A DNA stretch of 64,000 nucleotides from Limnomonas spitsbergensis (GCA_037349105.1 JAYJMM010000068.1:1-64000); one strand, 5' to 3'; shown: positions 33,823 to 47,686, counted from the first letter of the stretch. The notes: generated by a model not told the origin, from the sequence alone. Numbers and translations: made by a program.

Positions 33823-36800
33823 CAGTATTTCTGGCTGATGCCCTAGTGTCAAGATTGATGGGGTGTGTAAATAAGGATGTCCAGGACTACAGGGGTGTGT
33901 AGCTGAGGATGTTCAAGTGTGCTGGGGTGTGTAGCTGAGAATATCCATGAGCATAAGCAGGGTCCCAGCAAAATACTTTATTTTTTAGAGAATTCGAAGG
34001 GGTATGTACTGCCCAGTGGGCCTGAGGTACAGGTATCCAGCAGGTAAAGGTATCATACAGGTGCATGATGCAGTACAAAGGCTGGCTGTGACTCCTCCTT
34101 CTACTGCTTTACTGTTTAAATCTGGTGATAGGGGAACATGTGAGGAAGACGCAACTAATATATGAAGATCAGCTGAACGAACCAGCGCTGGTTATGGAGC
34201 ACTCCTCCGTGAGACATCAAGGCAGCTTGTTACCTGCAGATGCTGCTGCTGTGCTGCTGAAACTCCACACCATGATGAAGGGTGACTTGTTGGAAAATTG
34301 TGGGTGTCTGGTGGGTGTCTGGTGGGGACTGTTGGGTACCTGGTGGGTGAAAGGTGGGTGAAGCGGGTGTGCCTGGTTGGTAAGGGGTGTTGGGTGACGG
34401 GTGGGTGAATGGTCTGGTATTTCAGTATTTCTGGCTGATGCCCTAGTGTCAAGATTGATGGGGTGTGTAAATAAGGATGTCCAGGACTACAGGGGTGTGT
34501 AGCTGAGGATGTTCAAGTGTGCTGGGGTGTGTAGCTGAGAATATCCATGAGCATAAGCAGGGTCCCAGCAAAATACTTTATTTTTTAGAGAATTCGAAGG
34601 GGTATGTACTGCCCAGTGGGCCTGAGGTACAGGTATCCAGCAGGTAAAGGTATCATACAGGTGCATGATGCAGTACAAAGGCTGGCTGTGACTCCTCCTT
34701 CTACTGCTTTACTGTTTAAATCTGGTGATAGGGGAACATGTGAGGAAGACGCAACTAATATATGAAGATCAGCTGAACGAACCAGCGCTGGTTATGGAGC
34801 ACTCCTCCGTGAGACATCAAGGCAGCTTGTTACCTGCAGATGCTGCTGCTGTGCTGCTGAAACTCCACACCATGATGAAGGGTGACTTGTTGGAAAATTG
34901 TGGGTGTCTGGTGGGTGTCTGGTGGGGACTGTTGGGTACCTGGTGGGTGAAAGGTGGGTGAAGCGGGTGTGCCTGGTTGGTAAGGGGTGTTGGGTGACGG
35001 GTGGGTGAATGGTCTGGTATTTCAGTATTTCTGGCTGATGCCCTAGTGTCAAGATTGATGGGGTGTGTAAATAAGGATGTCCAGGACTACAGGGGTGTGT
35101 AGCTGAGGATGTTCAAGTGTGCTGGGGTGTGTAGCTGAGAATATCCATGAGCATAAGCAGGGTCCCAGCAAAATACTTTATTTTTTAGAGAATTCGAAGG
35201 GGTATGTACTGCCCAGTGGGCCTGAGGTACAGGTATCCAGCAGGTAAAGGTATCATACAGGTGCATGATGCAGTACAAAGGCTGGCTGTGACTCCTCCTT
35301 CTACTGCTTTACTGTTTAAATCTGGTGATAGGGGAACATGTGAGGAAGACGCAACTAATATATGAAGATCAGCTGAACGAACCAGCGCTGGTTATGGAGC
35401 ACTCCTCCGTGAGACATCAAGGCAGCTTGTTACCTGCAGATGCTGCTGCTGTGCTGCTGAAACTCCACACCATGATGAAGGGTGACTTGTTGGAAATTGT
35501 GGGTGTCTGGTGGGTGTCTGGTGGGGACTGTTGGGTACCTGGTGGGTGAAAGGTGGGTGAAGCGGGTGTGCCTGGTTGGTAAGGGGTGTTGGGTGACGGG
35601 TGGGTGAATGGTCTGGTATTTCAGTATTTCTGGCTGATGCCCTAGTGTCAAGATTGATGGGGTGTGTAAATAAGGATGTCCAGGACTACAGGGGTGTGTA
35701 GCTGAGGATGTTCAAGTGTGCTGGGGTGTGTAGCTGAGAATATCCATGAGCATAAGCAGGGTCCCAGCAAAATACTTTATTTTTTAGAGAATTCGAAGGG
35801 GTATGTACTGCCCAGTGGGCCTGAGGTACAGGTATCCAGCAGGTAAAGGTATCATACAGGTGCATGATGCAGTACAAAGGCTGGCTGTGACTCCTCCTTC
35901 TACTGCTTTACTGTTTAAATCTGGTGATAGGGGAACATGTGAGGAAGACGCAACTAATATATGAAGATCAGCTGAACGAACCAGCGCTGGTTATGGAGCA
36001 CTCCTCCGTGAGACATCAAGGCAGCTTGTTACCTGCAGATGCTGCTGCTGTGCTGCTGAAACTCCACACCATGATGAAGGGTGACTTGCTGGAAAATTGT
36101 GGGTGTCTGGTGGGTGTCTGGTGGGGACTGTTGGGTACCTGGTGGGTGAAAGGTGGGTGAAGCGGGTGTGCCTGGTTGGTAAGGGGTGTTGGGTGACGGG
36201 TGGGTGAATGGTCTGGTATTTCAGTATTTCTGGCTGATGCCCTAGTGTCAAGATTGATGGGGTGTGTAAATAAGGATGTCCAGGACTACAGGGGTGTGTA
36301 GCTGAGGATGTTCAAGTGTGCTGGGGTGTGTAGCTGAGAATATCCATGAGCATAAGCAGGGTCCCAGCAAAATACTTTATTTTTTAGAGAATTCGAAGGG
36401 GTATGTACTGCCCAGTGGGCCTGAGGTACAGGTATCCAGCAGGTAAAGGTATCATACAGGTGCATGATGCAGTACAAAGGCTGGCTGTGACTCCTCCTTC
36501 TACTGCTTTACTGTTTAAATCTGGTGATAGGGGAACATGTGAGGAAGACGCAACTAATATATGAAGATCAGCTGAACGAACCAGCGCTGGTTATGGAGCA
36601 CTCCTCCGTGAGACATCAAGGCAGCTTGTTACCTGCAGATGCTGCTGCTGTGCTGCTGAAACTCCACACCATGATGAAGGGTGACTTGCTGGAAAATTGT
36701 GGGTGTCTGGTGGGTGTCTGGTGGGGACTGTTGGGTACCTGGTGGGTGAAAGGTGGGTGAAGCGGGTGTGCCTGGTTGGTAAGGGGTGTTGGGTGACGGG

Positions 36801-39800
36801 TGGGTGAATGGTCTGGTATTTCAGTATTTCTGGCTGATGCCCTAGTGTCAAGATTGATGGGGTGTGTAAATAAGGATGTCCAGGACTACAGGGGTGTGTA
36901 GCTGAGGATGTTCAAGTGTGCTGGGGTGTGTAGCTGAGAATATCCATGAGCATAAGCAGGGTCCCAGCAAAATACTTTATTTTTTAGAGAATTCGAAGGG
37001 GTATGTACTGCCCAGTGGGCCTGAGGTACAGGTATCCAGCAGGTAAAGGTATCATACAGGTGCATGATGCAGTACAAAGGCTGGCTGTGACTCCTCCTTC
37101 TACTGCTTTACTGTTTAAATCTGGTGATAGGGGAACATGTGAGGAAGACGCAACTAATATATGAAGATCAGCTGAACGAACCAGCGCTGGTTATGGAGCA
37201 CTCCTCCGTGAGACATCAAGGCAGCTTGTTACCTGCAGATGCTGCTGCTGTGCTGCTGAAACTCCAAACCATGATGAAGGGTGACTTGTTGGAAAATTGT
37301 GGGTGTCTGGTGGGTGTCTGGTGGGGACTGTTGGGTACCTGGTGGGTGAAAGGTGGGTGAAGCGGGTGTGCCTGGTTGGTAAGGGGTGTTGGGTGACGGG
37401 TGGGTGAATGGTCTGGTATTTCAGTATTTCTGGCTGATGCCCTAGTGTCAAGATTGATGGGGTGTGTAAATAAGGATGTCCAGGACTACAGGGGTGTGTA
37501 GCTGAGGATGTTCAAGTGTGCTGGGGTGTGTAGCTGAGAATATCCATGAGCATAAGCAGGGTCCCAGCAAAATACTTTATTTTTTAGAGAATTCGAAGGG
37601 GTATGTACTGCCCAGTGGGCCTGAGGTACAGGTATCCAGCAGGTAAAGGTATCATACAGGTGCATGATGCAGTACAAAGGCTGGCTGTGACTCCTCCTTC
37701 TACTGCTTTACTGTTTAAATCTGGTGATAGGGGAACATGTGAGGAAGACGCAACTAATATATGAAGATCAGCTGAACGAACCAGCGCTGGTTATGGAGCA
37801 CTCCTCCGTGAGACATCAAGGCAGCTTGTTACCTGCAGATGCTGCTGCTGTGCTGCTGAAACTCCACACCATGATGAAGGGTGACTTGTTGGAAAATTGT
37901 GGGTGTCTGGTGGGTGTCTGGTGGGGACTGTTGGGTACCTGGTGGGTGAAAGGTGGGTGAAGCGGGTGTGCCTGGTTGGTAAGGGGTGTTGGGTGACGGG
38001 TGGGTGAATGGTCTGGTATTTCAGTATTTCTGGCTGATGCCCTAGTGTCAAGATTGATGGGGTGTGTAAATAAGGATGTCCAGGACTACAGGGGTGTGTA
38101 GCTGAGGATGTTCAAGTGTGCTGGGGTGTGTAGCTGAGAATATCCATGAGCATAAGCAGGGTCCCAGCAAAATACTTTATTTTTTAGAGAATTCGAAGGG
38201 GTATGTACTGCCCAGTGGGCCTGAGGTACAGGTATCCAGCAGGTAAAGGTATCATACAGGTGCATGATGCAGTACAAAGGCTGGCTGTGACTCCTCCTTC
38301 TACTGCTTTACTGTTTAAATCTGGTGATAGGGGAACATGTGAGGAAGACGCAACTAATATATGAAGATCAGCTGAACGAACCAGCGCTGGTTATGGAGCA
38401 CTCCTCCGTGAGACATCAAGGCAGCTTGTTACCTGCAGATGCTGCTGCTGTGCTGCTGAAACTCCACACCATGATGAAGGGTGACTTGTTGGAAAATTGT
38501 GGGTGTCTGGTGGGTGTCTGGTGGGGACTGTTGGGTACCTGGTGGGTGAAAGGTGGGTGAAGCGGGTGTGCCTGGTTGGTAAGGGGTGTTGGGTGACGGG
38601 TGGGTGAATGGTCTGGTATTTCAGTATTTCTGGCTGATGCCCTAGTGTCAAGATTGATGGGGTGTGTAAATAAGGATGTCCAGGACTACAGGGGTGTGTA
38701 GCTGAGGATGTTCAAGTGTGCTGGGGTGTGTAGCTGAGAATATCCATGAGCATAAGCAGGGTCCCAGCAAAATACTTTATTTTTTAGAGAATTCGAAGGG
38801 GTATGTACTGCCCAGTGGGCCTGAGGTACAGGTATCCAGCAGGTAAAGGTATCATACAGGTGCATGATGCAGTACAAAGGCTGGCTGTGACTCCTCCTTC
38901 TACTGCTTTACTGTTTAAATCTGGTGATAGGGGAACATGTGAGGAAGACGCAACTAATATATGAAGATCAGCTGAACGAACCAGCGCTGGTTATGGAGCA
39001 CTCCTCCGTGAGACATCAAGGCAGCTTGTTACCTGCAGATGCTGCTGCTGTGCTGCTGAAACTCCACACCATGATGAAGGGTGACTTGTTGGAAAATTGT
39101 GGGTGTCTGGTGGGTGTCTGGTGGGGACTGTTGGGTACCTGGTGGGTGAAAGGTGGGTGAAGCGGGTGTGCCTGGTTGGTAAGGGGTGTTGGGTGACGGG
39201 TGGGTGAATGGTCTGGTATTTCAGTATTTCTGGCTGATGCCCTAGTGTCAAGATTGATGGGGTGTGTAAATAAGGATGTCCAGGACTACAGGGGTGTGTA
39301 GCTGAGGATGTTCAAGTGTGCTGGGGTGTGTAGCTGAGAATATCCATGAGCATAAGCAGGGTCCCAGCAAAATACTTTATTTTTTAGAGAATTCGAAGGG
39401 GTATGTACTGCCCAGTGGGCCTGAGGTACAGGTATCCAGCAGGTAAAGGTATCATACAGGTGCATGATGCAGTACAAAGGCTGGCTGTGACTCCTCCTTC
39501 TACTGCTTTACTGTTTAAATCTGGTGATAGGGGAACATGTGAGGAAGACGCAACTAATATATGAAGATCAGCTGAACGAACCAGCGCTGGTTATGGAGCA
39601 CTCCTCCGTGAGACATCAAGGCAGCTTGTTACCTGCAGATGCTGCTGCTGTGCTGCTGAAACTCCACACCATGATGAAGGGTGACTTGTTGGAAAATTGT
39701 GGGTGTCTGGTGGGTGTCTGGTGGGGACTGTTGGGTACCTGGTGGGTGAAAGGTGGGTGAAGCGGGTGTGCCTGGTTGGTAAGGGGTGTTGGGTGACGGG

Positions 39801-42800
39801 TGGGTGAATGGTCTGGTATTTCAGTATTTCTGGCTGATGCCCTAGTGTCAAGATTGATGGGGTGTGTAAATAAGGATGTCCAGGACTACAGGGGTGTGTA
39901 GCTGAGGATGTTCAAGTGTGCTGGGGTGTGTAGCTGAGAATATCCATGAGCATAAGCAGGGTCCCAGCAAAATACTTTATTTTTTAGAGAATTCGAAGGG
40001 GTATGTACTGCCCAGTGGGCCTGAGGTACAGGTATCCAGCAGGTAAAGGTATCATACAGGTGCATGATGCAGTACAAAGGCTGGCTGTGACTCCTCCTTC
40101 TACTGCTTTACTGTTTAAATCTGGTGATAGGGGAACATGTGAGGAAGACGCAACTAATATATGAAGATCAGCTGAACGAACCAGCGCTGGTTATGGAGCA
40201 CTCCTCCGTGAGACATCAAGGCAGCTTGTTACCTGCAGATGCTGCTGCTGTGCTGCTGAAACTCCACACCATGATGAAGGGTGACTTGCTGGAAAATTGT
40301 GGGTGTCTGGTGGGTGTCTGGTGGGGACTGTTGGGTACCTGGTGGGTGAAAGGTGGGTGAAGCGGGTGTGCCTGGTTGGTAAGGGGTGTTGGGTGACGGG
40401 TGGGTGAATGGTCTGGTATTTCAGTATTTCTGGCTGATGCCCTAGTGTCAAGATTGATGGGGTGTGTAAATAAGGATGTCCAGGACTACAGGGGTGTGTA
40501 GCTGAGGATGTTCAAGTGTGCTGGGGTGTGTAGCTGAGAATATCCATGAGCATAAGCAGGGTCCCAGCAAAATACTTTATTTTTTAGAGAATTCGAAGGG
40601 GTATGTACTGCCCAGTGGGCCTGAGGTACAGGTATCCAGCAGGTAAAGGTATCATACAGGTGCATGATGCAGTACAAAGGCTGGCTGTGACTCCTCCTTC
40701 TACTGCTTTACTGTTTAAATCTGGTGATAGGGGAACATGTGAGGAAGACGCAACTAATATATGAAGATCAGCTGAACGAACCAGCGCTGGTTATGGAGCA
40801 CTCCTCCGTGAGACATCAAGGCAGCTTGTTACCTGCAGATGCTGCTGCTGTGCTGCTGAAACTCCAAACCATGATGAAGGGTGACTTGTTGGAAAATTGT
40901 GGGTGTCTGGTGGGTGTCTGGTGGGGACTGTTGGGTACCTGGTGGGTGAAAGGTGGGTGAAGCGGGTGTGCCTGGTTGGTAAGGGGTGTTGGGTGACGGG
41001 TGGGTGAATGGTCTGGTATTTCAGTATTTCTGGCTGATGCCCTAGTGTCAAGATTGATGGGGTGTGTAAATAAGGATGTCCAGGACTACAGGGGTGTGTA
41101 GCTGAGGATGTTCAAGTGTGCTGGGGTGTGTAGCTGAGAATATCCATGAGCATAAGCAGGGTCCCAGCAAAATACTTTATTTTTTAGAGAATTCGAAGGG
41201 GTATGTACTGCCCAGTGGGCCTGAGGTACAGGTATCCAGCAGGTAAAGGTATCATACAGGTGCATGATGCAGTACAAAGGCTGGCTGTGACTCCTCCTTC
41301 TACTGCTTTACTGTTTAAATCTGGTGATAGGGGAACATGTGAGGAAGACGCAACTAATATATGAAGATCAGCTGAACGAACCAGCGCTGGTTATGGAGCA
41401 CTCCTCCGTGAGACATCAAGGCAGCTTGTTACCTGCAGATGCTGCTGCTGTGCTGCTGAAACTCCACACCATGATGAAGGGTGACTTGTTGGAAAATTGT
41501 GGGTGTCTGGTGGGTGTCTGGTGGGGACTGTTGGGTACCTGGTGGGTGAAAGGTGGGTGAAGCGGGTGTGCCTGGTTGGTAAGGGGTGTTGGGTGACGGG
41601 TGGGTGAATGGTCTGGTATTTCAGTATTTCTGGCTGATGCCCTAGTGTCAAGATTGATGGGGTGTGTAAATAAGGATGTCCAGGACTACAGGGGTGTGTA
41701 GCTGAGGATGTTCAAGTGTGCTGGGGTGTGTAGCTGAGAATATCCATGAGCATAAGCAGGGTCCCAGCAAAATACTTTATTTTTTAGAGAATTCGAAGGG
41801 GTATGTACTGCCCAGTGGGCCTGAGGTACAGGTATCCAGCAGGTAAAGGTATCATACAGGTGCATGATGCAGTACAAAGGCTGGCTGTGACTCCTCCTTC
41901 TACTGCTTTACTGTTTAAATCTGGTGATAGGGGAACATGTGAGGAAGACGCAACTAATATATGAAGATCAGCTGAACGAACCAGCGCTGGTTATGGAGCA
42001 CTCCTCCGTGAGACATCAAGGCAGCTTGTTACCTGCAGATGCTGCTGCTGTGCTGCTGAAACTCCACACCATGATGAAGGGTGACTTGTTGGAAAATTGT
42101 GGGTGTCTGGTGGGTGTCTGGTGGGGACTGTTGGGTACCTGGTGGGTGAAAGGTGGGTGAAGCGGGTGTGCCTGGTTGGTAAGGGGTGTTGGGTGACGGG
42201 TGGGTGAATGGTCTGGTATTTCAGTATTTCTGGCTGATGCCCTAGTGTCAAGATTGATGGGGTGTGTAAATAAGGATGTCCAGGACTACAGGGGTGTGTA
42301 GCTGAGGATGTTCAAGTGTGCTGGGGTGTGTAGCTGAGAATATCCATGAGCATAAGCAGGGTCCCAGCAAAATACTTTATTTTTTAGAGAATTCGAAGGG
42401 GTATGTACTGCCCAGTGGGCCTGAGGTACAGGTATCCAGCAGGTAAAGGTATCATACAGGTGCATGATGCAGTACAAAGGCTGGCTGTGACTCCTCCTTC
42501 TACTGCTTTACTGTTTAAATCTGGTGATAGGGGAACATGTGAGGAAGACGCAACTAATATATGAAGATCAGCTGAACGAACCAGCGCTGGTTATGGAGCA
42601 CTCCTCCGTGAGACATCAAGGCAGCTTGTTACCTGCAGATGCTGCTGCTGTGCTGCTGAAACTCCACACCATGATGAAGGGTGACTTGTTGGAAATTGTG
42701 GGTGTCTGGTGGGTGTCTGGTGGGGACTGTTGGGTACCTGGTGGGTGAAAGGTGGGTGAAGCGGGTGTGCCTGGTTGGTAAGGGGTGTTGGGTGACGGGT

Positions 42801-45122
42801 GGGTGAATGGTCTGGTATTTCAGTATTTCTGGCTGATGCCCTAGTGTCAAGATTGATGGGGTGTGTAAATAAGGATGTCCAGGACTACAGGGGTGTGTAG
42901 CTGAGGATGTTCAAGTGTGCTGGGGTGTGTAGCTGAGAATATCCATGAGCATAAGCAGGGTCCCAGCAAAATACTTTATTTTTTAGAGAATTCGAAGGGG
43001 TATGTACTGCCCAGTGGGCCTGAGGTACAGGTATCCAGCAGGTAAAGGTATCATACAGGTGCATGATGCAGTACAAAGGCTGGCTGTGACTCCTCCTTCT
43101 ACTGCTTTACTGTTTAAATCTGGTGATAGGGGAACATGTGAGGAAGACGCAACTAATATATGAAGATCAGCTGAACGAACCAGCGCTGGTTATGGAGCAC
43201 TCCTCCGTGAGACATCAAGGCAGCTTGTTACCTGCAGATGCTGCTGCTGTGCTGCTGAAACTCCACACCATGATGAAGGGTGACTTGTTGGAAATTGTGG
43301 GTGTCTGGTGGGTGTCTGGTGGGGACTGTTGGGTACCTGGTGGGTGAAAGGTGGGTGAAGCGGGTGTGCCTGGTTGGTAAGGGGTGTTGGGTGACGGGTG
43401 GGTGAATGGTCTGGTATTTCAGTATTTCTGGCTGATGCCCTAGTGTCAAGATTGATGGGGTGTGTAAATAAGGATGTCCAGGACTACAGGGGTGTGTAGC
43501 TGAGGATGTTCAAGTGTGCTGGGGTGTGTAGCTGAGAATATCCATGAGCATAAGCAGGGTCCCAGCAAAATACTTTATTTTTTAGAGAATTCGAAGGGGT
43601 ATGTACTGCCCAGTGGGCCTGAGGTACAGGTATCCAGCAGGTAAAGGTATCATACAGGTGCATGATGCAGTACAAAGGCTGGCTGTGACTCCTCCTTCTA
43701 CTGCTTTACTGTTTAAATCTGGTGATAGGGGAACATGTGAGGAAGACGCAACTAATATATGAAGATCAGCTGAACGAACCAGCGCTGGTTATGGAGCACT
43801 CCTCCGTGAGACATCAAGGCAGCTTGTTACCTGCAGATGCTGCTGCTGTGCTGCTGAAACTCCACACCATGATGAAGGGTGACTTGTTGGAAAATTGTGG
43901 GTGTCTGGTGGGTGTCTGGTGGGGACTGTTGGGTACCTGGTGGGTGAAAGGTGGGTGAAGCGGGTGTGCCTGGTTGGTAAGGGGTGTTGGGTGACGGGTG
44001 GGTGAATGGTCTGGTATTTCAGTATTTCTGGCTGATGCCCTAGTGTCAAGATTGATGGGGTGTGTAAATAAGGATGTCCAGGACTACAGGGGTGTGTAGC
44101 TGAGGATGTTCAAGTGTGCTGGGGTGTGTAGCTGAGAATATCCATGAGCATAAGCAGGGTCCCAGCAAAATACTTTATTTTTTAGAGAATTCGAAGGGGT
44201 ATGTACTGCCCAGTGGGCCTGAGGTACAGGTATCCAGCAGGTAAAGGTATCATACAGGTGCATGATGCAGTACAAAGGCTGGCTGTGACTCCTCCTTCTA
44301 CTGCTTTACTGTTTAAATCTGGTGATAGGGGAACATGTGAGGAAGACGCAACTAATATATGAAGATCAGCTGAACGAACCAGCGCTGGTTATGGAGCACT
44401 CCTCCGTGAGACATCAAGGCAGCTTGTTACCTGCAGATGCTGCTGCTGTGCTGCTGAAACTCCACACCATGATGAAGGGTGACTTGTTGGAAAATTGTGG
44501 GTGTCTGGTGGGTGTCTGGTGGGGACTGTTGGGTACCTGGTGGGTGAAAGGTGGGTGAAGCGGGTGTGCCTGGTTGGTAAGGGGTGTTGGGTGACGGGTG
44601 GGTGAATGGTCTGGTATTTCAGTATTTCTGGCTGATGCCCTAGTGTCAAGATTGATGGGGTGTGTAAATAAGGATGTCCAGGACTACAGGGGTGTGTAGC
44701 TGAGGATGTTCAAGTGTGCTGGGGTGTGTAGCTGAGAATATCCATGAGCATAAGCAGGGTCCCAGCAAAATACTTTATTTTTTAGAGAATTCGAAGGGGT
44801 ATGTACTGCCCAGTGGGCCTGAGGTACAGGTATCCAGCAGGTAAAGGTATCATACAGGTGCATGATGCAGTACAAAGGCTGGCTGTGACTCCTCCTTCTA
44901 CTGCTTTACTGTTTAAATCTGGTGATAGGGGAACATGTGAGGAAGACGCAACTAATATATGAAGATCAGCTGAACGAACCAGCGCTGGTTATGGAGCACT
45001 CCTCCGTGAGACATCAAGGCAGCTTGTTACCTGCAGATGCTGCTGCTGTGCTGCTGAAACTCCACACCATGATGAAGGGTGACTTGTTGGAAAATTGTGG
45101 GTGTCTGGTGGGTGTCTGGTGG
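33823..45122. repeat. 600-bp satellite, about 19 nearly identical copies
   Basis: Head-to-tail 600-bp units from CAGTATTTCTGGCTGATG at 33823 to about 45122, where the last unit breaks off inside GGTGTCTGGTGG. Copies differ at only a few sites: a 1-bp deletion (GGAAAATTG to GGAAATTG) in units 3, 15 and 16; TTGTTGG to TTGCTGG in units 4, 5 and 11; CACACC to CAAACC in units 6 and 12. The 63-, 78- and 86-codon frames it contains are simply repeated with the unit and shift with the 1-bp deletion, so no protein is called. Confidence 0.99.
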
Positions 45123-45139
45123 GTGTCTGGTGGGTCTGT

Positions 45140-45385
45140 CTGGAGGACGGGGGAGCAGGTGGAGTGCTTTGGCTGTTGAGAAGCAGGATGGGAGGACGGG
45201 GGAGCAGGTGGAATGCTTTGGCTGTTGAGAAGCAGGATGGGAGGACGGGGGACCAGGTGGAGTGCTTTGGCTGTTGAGAAGTAGGATGGGAAGACGGTAG
45301 AGCAGGTGGAGTGCATTGGCTGTTGCGAAGGAGGATGGGACGACAGGGAGCATGTGGAGTGCTTTGGCTGTTGAGAAGCAGTAGG
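45140..45385. repeat. 49-bp minisatellite, about 5 copies
   Basis: Units with GGAGGACGGGGGAGCAGGTGG and GCTTTGGCTGTTGAGAAGCAG, spaced 49 bp (for example AGAAGCAGG near 45179 and 45228). It starts directly where the last 600-bp unit decays through extra copies of GGTGGGTGTCT. Confidence 0.9.
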
Positions 45386-45468
45386 TGATGAGGCTGGGCT
45401 TGGGTACCTTCAGACGATCATGATGCATGGTAGGCCAGCTAGCATAGTCCTGTGGTAGCAAGGGACAT
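45385..45468 (-). pseudogene. Relic copy of an exon of the 26-27 kb gene
   Basis: TGATGAGGCTGG, GATGCATGGTA, GGCCAGC and CTGTGGTAGCAAGGGACA align in order to 27159-27244, which is the 5' part and acceptor of exon 27227-27051 on the minus strand. The copy has small indels and no neighbouring exons, so it is a dispersed relic. Confidence 0.55.
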
Positions 45469-46990
45469 AAAGGGTGCATGCTTTATGGCATGGGATGTAC
45501 GGGAGGGTATGTGGGAGAGTCTAGGAGAGCACATGGGGGTACTGGATGTGGCTGGACCCTGACTGGTTGGACTTTGAGTGGTTGGACCCTAAATTGCTGG
45601 GCAATTGTGGGGGATCTTTGGCATGCAAGACATGGGCAGCTGAGGGGGAGAGGTGGATTGCTGGATCTAGGCAGCAAAGGGGGATATGTGGACTGCATGA
45701 GCTAGGCAGCTGAGGGGGAGAGGTGTTTGGGGAGGGGGTTCTGTTACTTTGCCTTGATGTATCAGGATGGTGGAGTCTTGTGCATGGGGACATGTGCTTG
45801 TACGCTGCTCTGATAAAAACATGGAGGTGGAGTCGTGTGCACGGGGACAGGTACTGGTACCTTGCTCTGTAATTTACTTGTGGCTGGTGGCCTGGGGTGT
45901 AAGCACGAGGGGGAGGGGGGGGTATGGACAGGCTAGAGGGCACATGGCCCATGCTGGAGGGCCATGCGGGAGGGACACGCTGTTACTTGCCTTTCATCCA
46001 GCAAACAGCAGGAAGGTCGAGTCGAGTGGTCGTGTGGTCGAGTGGATGTGGCACTCTGATCTGATGTAGCAAGGTGATGGAGTCTTGTGCACGGGGGATG
46101 GTAGTTGCTGGGCTTCTCGATCTTCCTTGTTCTTGCGTTTACGATGGCGCTTTGGGGATGCGTGGGGATGTCGGCCCCCGGTGTGTTGGGTACCTGACGG
46201 TACGCATGAGGAAGATGCTGCTTATACATTACATTGCGTATGAGTACAACGCGTTACGCAGAGAACTTCATACAAGATCCAATCCGTGACAAAGCATGAT
46301 CGGGCATATCAGGATGAAGCTGGGTCGCTATCAGAGCGTAGCATTACGTGTGCTACCAAGCTCACCTGAATTGGTTGATCTTTCAAGAAGGGACTGGTAC
46401 ACTGGTGGTACTGAGAAGTGCATTCCAGATCGTCGACAGGTGGTACAAAGTGTGGAACGTTGCCCCAAGGCTGTGGCGTCGAGACGTTCGGTCTCCAGGC
46501 GTATCATGGCCGTCTGTTGAGATTGGCATTCCTGGTATAGGTCTACAAGATCGACTAGAGGTTTCGCTCAACATCATGCAACACCATCTAGTAGTAACAC
46601 TGATCGTGGAGCTGTAGGAACGGCGAGGTACGCTTTGCATGATTGCTTTATCAGATGCACTGCAATCGCGCTGGGTGTGCCCTCCTGCCACCTCTTGCTG
46701 CGCTCAGGCAGCACAGCTGGCGAGGGCTGCGTGGCCAACCTGTAGACGAAGCAAGAAGATTGGAGATCGGAGTGGTGCGGCGTGGCTTCGACGCAGATCG
46801 GTAAGATGTTGTTGCAAAAAACTGATGGGTGAACATGTTGTTGCTGTCACCTGAGGCATCAGGCGTGTATGGCACGTTAGATAAAACAGTGTTCGAAACA
46901 GCAGAAAGCGGCGTATATGCGCGCATGCGTGTCTTGGTAGGGCGGCGCTTCGTTCAAAAAGACAGGCAGGATGTTGAAATGAAAAGACTA
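45469..46990. other. Low-complexity and unassigned region
   Basis: About 45540-45730 repeats GGTTGGAC and GGCAGCTGAGGGGGAGAGGTG motifs. About 45765-45875 and 46070-46100 hold diverged copies of GGTGGAGTCTTGTGCACGGGGACA. About 46280-46990 has open frames on both strands (for example 46348-46617 plus, 89 codons) with no family resemblance, no clear splice chain and no ATG-led gene I can defend. A two-repeat telomeric scrap, TAAACCCTAAACCC, sits at about 46995-47008. Confidence 0.5.
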
Positions 46991-47134
46991 AAACTAAACC
47001 CTAAACCCATCGACCATTTGCCGGAATACATGACGCTCCGGGACTGCTGGCTGTGTGGCAGTGGCGCTGCTGTCGGTATTATCCTGCCCCTGCCCGGCCC
47101 CCTGCCAAGGCCCTGGCCTCGGTATGGGGCAACA

Positions 47135-47660
47135 TCCCTGCCCCATGCCCCCTGCCCCCTGCCCCCTGCCCCCTGCCCCCTGCCCCCTGCCCCCTGCCCC
47201 CTGCCCCCTGCCCCCTGCCCCCTGCCCCCTGCCCCCTGCCCCCTGCCCCCTGCCCCCTGCCCCCTGCCCCCTGCCCCCTGCCCCCTGCCCCCTGCCCCCT
47301 GCCCCCTGCCCCCTGCCCCCTGCCCCCTGCCCCCTGCCCCCTGCCCCCTGCCCCCTGCCCCCTGCCCCCTGCCCCCTGCCCCCTGCCCCCTGCCCCCTGC
47401 CCCCTGCCCCCTGCCCCCTGCCCCCTGCCCCCTGCCCCCTGCCCCCTGCCCCCTGCCCCCTGCCCCCTGCCCCCTGCCCCCTGCCCCCTGCCCCCTGCCC
47501 CCGGCCCCCTGCCCCCGGCCCCCGGCCCCCGGCCCCCGGCCCCCGGCCCCCGGCCCCCGGCCCCCGGCCCCCGGCCCCCGGCCCCCGGCCCCCGGCCCCC
47601 GGCCCCCGGCCCCCGGCCCCCGGCCCCCGGCCCCCGGCCCCCGGCCCTCCGGCCCTCCGG
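47135..47660. repeat. GC-rich heptamer repeat (CCCCTGC)n then (CCCCGGC)n
   Basis: About 50 perfect CCCCTGC heptamers switch at about 47505 to about 20 CCCCGGC heptamers and end in GGCCCTCC units. A 7-bp period keeps all six frames open, which creates long but meaningless Pro-Cys or Gly-Ala-Gly frames. G-rich on the minus strand, so G-quadruplex formation is likely. It abuts the 3' end of the KDZ-like relic. Confidence 0.97.
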
Positions 47661-47686
47661 CCCTCCGGCCCCGGCCCTGCCCCGAC

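Noticed and set aside
34125..45179. Repeated 63-, 78- and 86-codon open frames in the 600-bp units
   Set aside because: They recur only because the unit recurs, change frame with the 1-bp deletion, and lack any gene-like context.
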